Source of the DNA: G963663615 sp963663615
GTDB taxonomy: Bacteria; Bacteroidota; Ignavibacteria; Ignavibacteriales; Melioribacteraceae
Direction of reading: 5' to 3'
DNA length: 64,000 bases
NCBI GenBank assembly: GCA_963663615.1
Contig: OY760517.1
Location: 3,286,001-3,350,000 of the forward strand
In this document: positions 54,901 to 61,456 of the stretch, in pieces
Numbering within the stretch: position 1 is the first letter of the stretch
Layout: each line of letters starts with the position of its first letter
The notes under the pieces: model-generated
Seen by the model: only the letters and a program-made list of their open reading frames with translations
What the model was told of the DNA's origin: nothing
Database searches by the model: none
Position numbers and translations under genes: made by a program

Positions 54901-55788
54901 GAAAACTCAAGTAGCGTTAGCCTTGTTGGTTCAAAAGTATCTGCCCCTGTTGAAGTTAATCAGGACTGGAATATAATTGGTTTCTACGATAATGATGTAG
55001 CTACAAGTAGTATAAACTCTAATCCTGCTAATCTGGTTTCAACTGTGTTTTATGGCTACAACAACGGCTATTATGTTGCCGAAACTCTTAAACCGGGCAA
55101 AGGTTACTGGGTTAAATGTAATGCTTCCGGAGAGCTTACAGCTGGTAGTAAAGCTGCAAAATCAGCTTTTGAAATGCCTAACAGAGAACTACCTGCAATT
55201 ATCCTTGCTACCGAAAATGGTGCTGCAATTAAATTGTATTTGGGTTATGAAGGTAACGTAAATACATTCTCATTACCTCCATTGCCTCCAGCCGGTAGCT
55301 TCGATGCTCGTTTTGCAAACAATGCAATTGTTTCTAATGAACTTAACGATAATGTAAAATTACAGGCAAATGAAGTTGTAACTCTTAAGGCTGTAAACGA
55401 AAGCCTTAATATTTCATTCAATGGAAATGTTGTAACTCTTGAAGCTGGTGAAACTTGTACCATACCAAAGGGTACTTCTGAGTTGTTTGTATCTTCTGTT
55501 ACTATTCCAACTGTTTATGAATTGTCGCAGAACTATCCAAACCCATTCAACCCAAGCACAACTATTAAATTTGCTCTACCAGTAGAAGCAAAAGTAACAG
55601 TAACATTGTACAATGCATTGGGTCAGAGAGTAAATGAAATAGCAAGCAACAACTTTACTGCAGGCGTTCAGACAGTTAACTTTAACGCATCTGAACTGGC
55701 ATCTGGAATGTATATCTATCAGATCTCTGCACAGGGTGTAGATGGCAGTAACTTTGTAGATACAAAGAAAATGATGTTAATGAAATAA
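51925..55788 (+). CDS. T9SS-exported M14 zinc carboxypeptidase
   Basis: A 1287-residue secreted exopeptidase. Signal peptide ends TNAQ (22). M14 domain about 105-380 with zinc ligands His170 and Glu173 (TMHGDETTG) and His278 (FHGGAEV), Arg240 in DINRNFPDW for the substrate carboxylate, and Glu356 (TIELSDTK) as general base. Then a carboxypeptidase-type regulatory beta domain, FN3 (about 480-590), the GGPDTFGYEWIDSDE module, SVP/GYWVK repeats and a type A sorting domain (last 85 residues). The frame is open to 51754, but I chose 51925: signal peptide, and GGAGTACTA precedes it, as in the S8 gene. The last 261 bp differ from the C25 gene at only 12 sites. Confidence 0.92.
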   Translation: MRVKSLLLLLLFVFAACVTNAQTLDAEYWQTNREVYFKFKMPQMSVAKELANQLSIDEVKDGFVYAYANKNEFESFNNRDIEYEVLTRPGVKDFVKMSNNIEELCEWDSYPTYEAYVDMMYQFATDYPDLCTVHNIGTTVEGRALLFVKISDNVTVKEAEPEFMYTSTMHGDETTGYVLMLRLIDYLLSNYGTDDEVTYLVDNLEIWINPAANPDGTYNGGNSTVNGATRSNANGYDINRNFPDWDDGPNPTGTWQPETIAMMEFGAAHNFSMSANFHGGAEVVNYPWDTVYDLHPDNDWYISVSRVYADAVHAASSGYMTGFDNGITNGADWYTVAGGRQDYYNYYLHCKEVTIELSDTKLPAGSQMPTFWNYNKQALLDYMKECTYGFGGIITSSLGTPLKAKIEVVGHDAVESYVMSDSTTGRYQRMIDAGTYDVEVSAEDHFTKTITDVTVVDGEFVNLDIMLVSSLGVPDTVAPDQVDDVLATEITSNSLKFTWTVPNDTSVGGIVDYDLRYSTSAIEDDTDFDNATEVEFSGTPAAIGETESITLTELEFSTTYYFAVKAKDVWSNYSLLSTPASATTYQAPELSVSPASIAHDTTVNTVMYDTVVVSNVTANNSTLDYTILLGDKGLTSENVKVRFEAVTSNEVSTSKGAKSVKGGAALKGSGGPDTFGYEWIDSDESNGPTYIWDDISTTGTVGSNWAATGTYGADDEGILGPLALGFDFEYYGTDYSEVYVSTNGFVSFDSFTGGTFSNAAIPGSVAPNSLIAAFWDDLKKGSGDVYYQQFSNKFVIQFNSWSKYSGSGEFTFQVVLYSNGKIALYYEDMPGDVTSCSVGIEDAAGNVGLQIVKDGSYLHDQLLVEFSAKPEWVLMDPAEGTIYNGNSVNMILEINTTDLETGMYSTQIDIYSNDPDNDHVVVPVNISVGTQGLVSLDVNVNSGWNLLSVPVAVADMSADFVFGDASGVAYGFNNNYYVAETLENGSGYWVKYENSSSVSLVGSKVSAPVEVNQDWNIIGFYDNDVATSSINSNPANLVSTVFYGYNNGYYVAETLKPGKGYWVKCNASGELTAGSKAAKSAFEMPNRELPAIILATENGAAIKLYLGYEGNVNTFSLPPLPPAGSFDARFANNAIVSNELNDNVKLQANEVVTLKAVNESLNISFNGNVVTLEAGETCTIPKGTSELFVSSVTIPTVYELSQNYPNPFNPSTTIKFALPVEAKVTVTLYNALGQRVNEIASNNFTAGVQTVNFNASELASGMYIYQISAQGVDGSNFVDTKKMMLMK

Positions 55789-56001
55789 AACCTATCCCTA
55801 ATCCGCCAATGGCGGACCTCCCCTATAATGGGAGGGATTTATAAAGAGAAATATATATTTTAACGTAGGGGCGATTCTAAATGGGTCGCCCTTATTTGTT
55901 TTAAAGGGTACAACTACTCAACCTCCCCGAAGTTTATCTAACTTCGTAGGTTTTGTGTCTTAAAACTATCTTGTTATTAGGTCGGCAACCCTCTGCCGAG
56001 G
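55789..56001. repeat. Composite hairpin repeat, copy R3, downstream of the M14 peptidase
   Basis: Hairpins: TCCGCC/GGCGGA 55802-55816 (an extra module not in R2), CCTCCC/GGGAGG 55817-55835, linker ATAAAGAGAAATATATATTT, GGGCGA/TCGCCC 55869-55891, the AACTACTCAACCTCC/AACTTCGTAGGTT stretch, then the AAACTATCTTGTTATT segment and CGGCAACCCTCTGCCG (55983-55998). It lies head-on to the gene end and is collinear with R2. May act as terminator. Confidence 0.75.
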
Positions 56002-56267
56002 TAAATATACCTCTACCTTTTTGTTTTATCAGGTTGGTGGTTACCCCGTAGGGGTTACTCCTGTGCAACACTAATACAACAAAACGAATTAATACTGCGT
56101 AGCAGTTACTCTCCTGTAACCGGAACGTCTATTGCCGTCAAGGATCATTTCTTGAGGGAGTAAATATACAATCTATCACGGAATGGTTCATAGCAGGCAA
56201 CACATTTGGATCACTCAATATGCAATGTTAATGCACTACGAAATAGGGATACTACCGCAGAAACACA
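56002..56267. other. Spacer with further short foldbacks
   Basis: Contains GGTTACCCCGTAGGGGTTACTCCTG at 56038-56062 (given by its palindromic core CCCCGTAGGGG) and a related CAGTTACTCTCCTGTAACCGG at about 56107-56127. This looks like more of the interspersed repeat material. I see no gene; short ORFs here have no family features. Confidence 0.45.
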
Positions 56268-56618
56268 TCACTCAAACTCTTTTGGTACCCCGCAAATCAT
56301 CACAAAATTTTCATCTGAAGAGGCATTGCGATACTGATGTTTTTCGTTCGGAAGAACCAGTACAAAATCACCTTTTTCAATTTTTTGATATGTACCATTT
56401 TCATCAACAATTTCCCCGCTCCCCTCAATAATATAATTAACATGCTCATAATCATGTTGGTGATATGGTGTATGTCCTTCCGGTTCAAGTGTAAATACTC
56501 GGAGCGAATAATTTGGTGTACCATCAGCTTGCGAAACCGGCACCTGTTTGAATGCATTTATAGCACCGGGCATATCAACTTTAGTTTTTATTACATCTGT
56601 AATTTTATTTACTACCAT
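56268..56618 (-). CDS. Cupin domain protein
   Basis: A 116-residue single-domain cupin. Motif 1 is GHTPYHQHDYEHVNYIIEGSGEI, with His residues for metal binding; motif 2 is KGDFVLVLPNEKHQYRN. The gap and length fit Cupin_2 proteins, which bind a divalent metal and act as small dioxygenases, isomerases or sensors. Substrate unknown. Monocistronic and divergent from msrA. Confidence 0.9.
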   Translation of the reverse strand: MVVNKITDVIKTKVDMPGAINAFKQVPVSQADGTPNYSLRVFTLEPEGHTPYHQHDYEHVNYIIEGSGEIVDENGTYQKIEKGDFVLVLPNEKHQYRNASSDENFVMICGVPKEFE

Positions 56619-56714
56619 TTTATTACCCCATAATTAAAACAAGACATCGAAACTTTTATACAATTTCAATAGTTTAATTGAAAAATTCGTTCAAAAATAA
56701 TAAAAGTTAACATT

Positions 56715-57347
56715 ATGAAGCTTAAAGAATTTTTCATTTTTACGATAATTTCAATATTATCAAGTATAGCAATTTACGGAAATACTATATACATGGAGCC
56801 ATTAATGACAGAAAAGAAATTGGAAAAAGCTACCGTTGGTGGTGGTTGCTTTTGGTGTATTGAAGCAATATTTCAGCAGGTAAAGGGTGTTGAGTCTGTT
56901 GTATCCGGTTATGCAGGTGGTGAAAAAGATGATCCGTCATATCAGGAAGTCTGCTCAGGTTCTACCGGTCATGCCGAAGTAGTGCAAGTAAATTTCGATC
57001 CGGAAGTAGTTTCATACCGTGATATTTTAGAAATTTTCTGGCGAAGTCATGATCCTACAACTCTTAATCGTCAGGGTGCGGACGTAGGTACCCAGTACAG
57101 ATCGATTATACTTTATCACAATGATGAGCAGAAAGATATTGCCAATAAATTCAAAGCAGCCCTTAACGATTCAGATGTTTTTTTTGATCCCGTTGTTACT
57201 GAAATAAGTAAGTTCGACAAATTTTACCCTGCAGAGGATTACCATCAGAACTATTACAAAAACAATCCTAACAAGCCATATTGTTCTTATGTAATAGCTC
57301 CCAAGGTTGAAAAATTTGAAGCGATATTCAAAGACAAACTTAAATAA
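56715..57347 (+). CDS. msrA: Peptide methionine sulfoxide reductase A, with N-terminal export signal
   Basis: Reduces methionine-S-sulfoxide in oxidised proteins. 210 residues; the enzyme domain starts at about 38 (KATVGGGCFWCIEAIF), with catalytic Cys45 in GCFW. VKGVESVVSGYAGGEKDDPSY, HAEVVQVNFDP and EDYHQNYY are all present. About 26 N-terminal residues are hydrophobic, so it is probably exported or membrane-anchored in the periplasm rather than cytoplasmic. An alternative cytoplasmic start would be the Met at about 27 or 31; the sequence does not decide. Confidence 0.93.
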   Translation: MKLKEFFIFTIISILSSIAIYGNTIYMEPLMTEKKLEKATVGGGCFWCIEAIFQQVKGVESVVSGYAGGEKDDPSYQEVCSGSTGHAEVVQVNFDPEVVSYRDILEIFWRSHDPTTLNRQGADVGTQYRSIILYHNDEQKDIANKFKAALNDSDVFFDPVVTEISKFDKFYPAEDYHQNYYKNNPNKPYCSYVIAPKVEKFEAIFKDKLK

Positions 57348-57348
57348 A

Positions 57349-57843
57349 TTACTCCGACTGGTTTATGAAATCCGGTAGCAGTTGCTCTGCTATCGGTACT
57401 TCATTAAGCGGTACCATAATTTTAAGCTCATTAATCAAATGTCCTTTATAATCGCCCGATGATCTGAACATGGAATAATCTAAGCCACCCAGTGAAATAG
57501 GACTTGTTTTGCGTGTATAAACCATTGGATGAAGTCCTGCTTCATCAAGACAGGATTTAATATAGTCGGCATTAACGGCATAGTTAGTACCGTAAACCCT
57601 CACCATATTCTGGAATATCTCATACTCGGCATGATCATTACAAAGAAATTTTCGAGTTACCTTACCACCGCATTCGTCGCAATATGCTTCACCACAAATA
57701 ATACAAACACCCTTTGCATCAACATTATTATGGTTTTTGCACTTTTCGCCTTCAACAAATAGCTCGCCGCAAAAAGGGCAAAAATCATAATCTTCTTTTA
57801 CTTCGTTATCACAATAATCACAAATAATTTTATTTTCTGACAT
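57349..57843 (-). CDS. Zinc-ribbon protein with DUF2007-like C-terminal domain
   Basis: A 164-residue protein. Three cysteine pairs: ICDYCDNEV...CPFCGELF, CKNHNN...CIICGEAYCDECG and FLCNDH, the last two forming a B-box/zinc-binding arrangement. The C-terminal part (RVYGTNYAVNADYIKSCLDEAGLHPMVYT...LKIMVPLNEVPIAEQLL) resembles the DUF2007 fold (short ferredoxin-like, in which a pair of strands frames I-x-x-x-L-x-x-x-G-I). Start set by GGAGGT. Function unknown. Confidence 0.7.
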   Translation of the reverse strand: MSENKIICDYCDNEVKEDYDFCPFCGELFVEGEKCKNHNNVDAKGVCIICGEAYCDECGGKVTRKFLCNDHAEYEIFQNMVRVYGTNYAVNADYIKSCLDEAGLHPMVYTRKTSPISLGGLDYSMFRSSGDYKGHLINELKIMVPLNEVPIAEQLLPDFINQSE

Positions 57844-57889
57844 AATACCTCCGGTTTTCAACAAATATACGCATTTTCAGGTATTATAT

Positions 57890-58336
57890 TCATCCTCTTA
57901 ATTTATCAAGGAGTGTATTAAGGGAAATTGCCTCATCAGTGGAAAGTTTTTGTAATTTTTTTTCAAAAGTTAACTGATGCTTGTCAATTTCGTTTAGTAA
58001 ATCGAGTCCTCTTTTTGTAATTGTGATATCGGAACGCCTTCTGTCATGTTCGCAATATTCTCTTTTTAACAACTCTTTAACTCTTAAACGCTCAACAAGC
58101 CGGGAAGCGTCTGACATTTTATCCAGCATACGTTCCTTTAATAGCGTAACTGTTGCTGGTTCGGGGTGGCTACCACGTAATATTCTCAAGATATTATATT
58201 GCTGAACGGATATATCATATTTTTTAAGTAATTCATTTTGTAGCTGTAATAGCCAGCCGTGAGTAAACATAATATTCACGGCTAGCTTTTGATAATCATT
58301 GCTGAACTTCGATTTTATTTCTTCTTCAATTTTCAT
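57890..58336 (-). CDS. MarR-family transcriptional regulator
   Basis: A 148-residue winged-helix protein. LLKKYDISVQQYNILRILRG is the recognition-helix run, SDASRLVERLRVKELLKREYCEHDRRRSDITITKRG the wing with the conserved D-x-R-R-x. It overlaps the yceI stop by one base (TAATG), so it is the second gene of a yceI-marR operon and probably controls it. A palindrome upstream of yceI (58976) is a candidate binding site. The ligand is unknown. Confidence 0.93.
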   Translation of the reverse strand: MKIEEEIKSKFSNDYQKLAVNIMFTHGWLLQLQNELLKKYDISVQQYNILRILRGSHPEPATVTLLKERMLDKMSDASRLVERLRVKELLKREYCEHDRRRSDITITKRGLDLLNEIDKHQLTFEKKLQKLSTDEAISLNTLLDKLRG

Positions 58337-58923
58337 TATGATTTTTTTGTTAGCTCAATATTTATTTCAAGTTCAACTTCCTTACCAACAACAAGTCCAC
58401 CAGCTTCAGTAGTAGCACTCCATTTTAAGCCATAATCAAATCTGTTAAGTTCACCAGAAACCTTAAAACCAGCTTTTGTATTTCCCCATGGATCTTTAAC
58501 TACGCCATTAAACTTAACATCAAGTTCAACTTCTTTGGTAACACCTTTCATTGTAAAATCACCAACCAGAACGTATTTTTTACCACTTTTTTTCTTGAAT
58601 GATTTACTCACAAATTTCATTTCAGGATATTTTTCAGCATCGAAAAACTCTTCAGATTTAAGGTGAGCATCTCTTTTTTCATTATCAGTATTAATGCTAT
58701 TTACATCAATGGTAAATGTAATTTTTGCATCTTCAAAATCATCACTACTGCTGGTAATAGAACCATCAAATGATTTAAATTTGCCTTCAGTTTCCGAAAT
58801 AACCAAATGCGATACTGAGAAACCAACGCTTGAATGAGCTGCATCCAAAGTCCATTCTGTCTGTGAAAATATTGTTGAGGCTGCGAAAAGAAATATAACG
58901 AAAAGTGATTTAAGTTGTTTCAT
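58336..58923 (-). CDS. YceI-family periplasmic lipid-binding protein
   Basis: A 195-residue exported protein (signal peptide ending IFSQ). WTLDAAHSSVGFSVSHLVISETEGKFKSFDGSI, FDAEKYPEMKFVSKSFKK and GDFTMKGVTKEVELDVKFNG are the family marks: a lipocalin-like fold that binds isoprenoid quinones or similar lipids. First gene of an operon with the MarR regulator. Start by GGAG before the ATG. Confidence 0.95.
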   Translation of the reverse strand: MKQLKSLFVIFLFAASTIFSQTEWTLDAAHSSVGFSVSHLVISETEGKFKSFDGSITSSSDDFEDAKITFTIDVNSINTDNEKRDAHLKSEEFFDAEKYPEMKFVSKSFKKKSGKKYVLVGDFTMKGVTKEVELDVKFNGVVKDPWGNTKAGFKVSGELNRFDYGLKWSATTEAGGLVVGKEVELEINIELTKKS

Positions 58924-58975
58924 TAGAAACTCCTGTGTTATTGTTTTATATTTTAATTATTATATATTTATTTAA

Positions 58976-58985
58976 TGTTGCAACA
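58976..58985. promoter_or_regulatory. Candidate MarR operator
   Basis: Perfect 10-bp palindrome TGTTGCAACA, 53 bp upstream of the yceI start and therefore near its promoter. MarR proteins often bind TTGCAA-type palindromes, but this core is short. Low confidence. Confidence 0.35.
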
Positions 58986-59086
58986 CGCAATCATTTTTGT
59001 AAACCTGCATCTAATTAATTTAGTTCCCGTGATTGAACATTTTTTTGTTTTTTTTCATTTAACTATTACACAAATGGAATTCTATT

Positions 59087-59770
59087 ATGCATTCATTTAC
59101 TGATATTCTTAAAAAACTTGAGGAAGCAGGAACCGAACAAACTCGCAAGACCTATAAAAACCATGGTGCCAGCGATAATTTGTACGGAGTAAAATTTGGT
59201 GATCTCAGGAAAATAGCCAAAGGTATTGGTAACAATACTAAGTTGGCAAATGAGCTTTGGGGCACAAAAAATATTGATGCAATGTCCCTTGCTATTTTAA
59301 TCGCCAATCCACATGATTTCGATAAAGAGATGCTTAATGAATGGGTAAGGGATATAAACTATTATCCTGTAGCGGATCTCTTCGTAAGCGAAATTGTGCT
59401 TGAAAGCGGTTTAGCATACAATATGGGTGAAAAATGGTATCAGGATAGTAGTGAATTTGTTGGCAGATGCGGATTTATGGTAATTGCCCACATGGCTCTA
59501 AAGAGTGATTCAGTTGAGGATTTTTGCTTTCTTAAACATCTTGAATACATTAAAAGTAATATAAAGAAATCGGCTAACGGAAAAAAAGAGGCAATGAACT
59601 CTGCACTTATAAATATTGGCAAGCGTAACCATGAGCTTAAATCAATTGCAATTTCAATTGCCGATTTAATTGGTCCGATTGAAATTAACCATGGCAAAAC
59701 TAGTTGCTACACTGCTGACGCTATTAAAGTTATTAGCAATCCAGAGTTACATGATAAATTTGTGAAGTAA
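59087..59770 (+). CDS. AlkD-like DNA alkylation repair protein
   Basis: A 227-residue protein of the HEAT-repeat DNA glycosylase family. The segments NLYGVKFGDLRKIAKGI, ELWGTKNIDAMSLAILIANP and WVRDINYYPVADLFVSEIV are typical. AlkD excises N3- and N7-alkylpurines without base flipping. The catalytic Trp/Asp cannot be placed surely by eye, and many related proteins of this branch are non-catalytic. The gene is unlinked to AlkC (39722) but in the same window. Confidence 0.82.
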   Translation: MHSFTDILKKLEEAGTEQTRKTYKNHGASDNLYGVKFGDLRKIAKGIGNNTKLANELWGTKNIDAMSLAILIANPHDFDKEMLNEWVRDINYYPVADLFVSEIVLESGLAYNMGEKWYQDSSEFVGRCGFMVIAHMALKSDSVEDFCFLKHLEYIKSNIKKSANGKKEAMNSALINIGKRNHELKSIAISIADLIGPIEINHGKTSCYTADAIKVISNPELHDKFVK

Positions 59771-59819
59771 ATAAAAATAGTTTAGTTTATACTTACATTT
59801 TTATAAATATAGAAACAAT

Positions 59820-60764
59820 ATGAAAGCCAAAGAACCTTTATTCGATTATAAAGCAATGTATTCTTCAAACAAAAGAATATTGGAGGGAGATTCTTTAGAA
59901 CTATTGAAGTTAGAAGAGGATGCAAAGTATAACCTTATAATCACCTCACCACCATACAATGTTGGGAAAGAATATGAAGTTAAGACGTCTATAGAAAATT
60001 ATCTGGAAGAACAAAAGGTTGTAATTGAACAACTTGTTAGAGTTTTGGCAGATACAGGAAGCATTTGCTGGCAAGTAGGTAACTATGTTGAAAAAGGAGA
60101 AATATTTCCATTAGATATTTACTATTATAGTATTTTCAAGGAATTCGGATTAAAACTAAGAAATAGAATTATTTGGCATTTTGGTCATGGGTTACATGCC
60201 TCAAAAAGATTTAGTGGTAGATACGAAACAATTTTATGGTTTTCAAAGACTGATGATTACATCTTTAATTTAGATGATGTAAGAGTAAAAGCAAAATATC
60301 CTGGTAAAAAGCATTTTAAAGGACCCAACAAAGGTAAACTTTCAGGTAACCCTAAAGGAAAGAATCCAAGCGATATTTGGGAGATAGTAATAAACGATTG
60401 GGAAAATGAACTCTGGAACATTCCAAACGTAAAATCGAACCATCCGGAAAAAACTGAACACCCTTGCCAATACCCTGTTGAGTTGGTTGAACGTTGCATT
60501 CTTGCTTTAACCGATCCGGATGACTGGGTACTTGATCCTTTTGGTGGGGTTGGGACAACTGCTATTGCAGCAATAAAAAATAATAGAAATGCAACTATAA
60601 TCGACAAAGAACCGGAGTACCTTAAAATAGCTGAATCTAGACTCGAGAAGTTTTATAATGGAGAATTGAAACTAAGACCCATTAATAAACCTATTCATCA
60701 ACCGTCACCTAACGATAAGATATCACAGCTACCTTTAGAGTGGAAAAAAGTAGGACAAAAATGA
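59820..60764 (+). CDS. Type II DNA methyltransferase (beta-class N4-cytosine/N6-adenine)
   Basis: A 314-residue modification enzyme. Catalytic motif IV is TSPPY at 42-46, near the N terminus; the SAM-binding motif I (DPFGGVG) is at 239-245, near the C terminus. That order defines the beta class of amino-methyltransferases. SPPY is most frequent in N4-cytosine and N6-adenine enzymes, so the base is not decided. Its stop overlaps the ATG of the endonuclease gene (ATGA). Together they form a complete restriction-modification pair. Confidence 0.88.
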   Translation: MKAKEPLFDYKAMYSSNKRILEGDSLELLKLEEDAKYNLIITSPPYNVGKEYEVKTSIENYLEEQKVVIEQLVRVLADTGSICWQVGNYVEKGEIFPLDIYYYSIFKEFGLKLRNRIIWHFGHGLHASKRFSGRYETILWFSKTDDYIFNLDDVRVKAKYPGKKHFKGPNKGKLSGNPKGKNPSDIWEIVINDWENELWNIPNVKSNHPEKTEHPCQYPVELVERCILALTDPDDWVLDPFGGVGTTAIAAIKNNRNATIIDKEPEYLKIAESRLEKFYNGELKLRPINKPIHQPSPNDKISQLPLEWKKVGQK

Positions 60765-61375
60765 GAATAGCACAAAAATACTCACATTTAAACGGAGAAG
60801 AATACCTTATTGTACACAAAGAAGAATTGTACAATGAGATTAAAAACGTTATTAGCTCTGTTGATATTGATACGCTCCCACCTAAAATCAGCAATGAAAA
60901 AACAATGAAAGACAAAGAGCTTATAAGTCCGGTTGAACTAAATAAAGTATTTAAAGAAAAATTTAATAACCTCAATTGGAATGAGAGTAGATATCAATAC
61001 TATATTACTTTAGATCGAGACTTAATGCAGGACTCTTTGACTCTTAATTTTAAAGAACAAAAAGAGTTTCTTGTATCGAAAGGTATCAAAGAACCCCTTC
61101 ACTCATATAAGCAAACAGATTTTGTTAAAGAAGAGATCGCTGTTGAAGTACAGTTTGGCAAATATGCATTTGTAGCTTTTGATCTTTTTGTTAAACATAT
61201 GCTTTTTTATTCAGGGGGTCTAATAAACCTCGGGATTGAAATTTTGCCAACAAAAAAGATGCAATCTCAAATGTCCAGTGGAATAGCATACTATGAAGGT
61301 GAAGTTTATAATGTTATGAGACATGGCAGGAATAATCCACCGGTTCCATTACTAATTTTAGGTATTGAACCATAG
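60761..61375 (+). CDS. BstYI/BglII-like type II restriction endonuclease
   Basis: A 204-residue enzyme (from the ATG at 60761, which overlaps the methyltransferase stop by 4 bp; another in-frame GTG at 60740 is less likely). The active-site pattern is Asp120, Glu129, Gln131 (TD...AVEVQFG); the D-x(8)-E-x-Q spacing and the VEVQFGKYAFVAFDLFVKHM segment match BglII (Asp84, Glu93, Gln95) and BstYI, whose ExQ catalytic triad is unusual. Length also agrees with BstYI (about 203 residues, from memory). The C-terminal VPLLILGI is conserved. The expected target is a GATC-centred site, probably RGATCY. Confidence 0.85.
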   Translation: MRIAQKYSHLNGEEYLIVHKEELYNEIKNVISSVDIDTLPPKISNEKTMKDKELISPVELNKVFKEKFNNLNWNESRYQYYITLDRDLMQDSLTLNFKEQKEFLVSKGIKEPLHSYKQTDFVKEEIAVEVQFGKYAFVAFDLFVKHMLFYSGGLINLGIEILPTKKMQSQMSSGIAYYEGEVYNVMRHGRNNPPVPLLILGIEP

Positions 61376-61456
61376 TATCATTCGATGGAATATTTTCCTA
61401 ACTTTGTAGTCAAAAGAATTCTGATTACGAAATAGTTATTTTGGGAGAATATCCCC

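Noticed and set aside
56183..56431. Rightward ORF antisense to the cupin gene
   Set aside because: Mostly opposite to the well-supported cupin gene; no family features or start signal.
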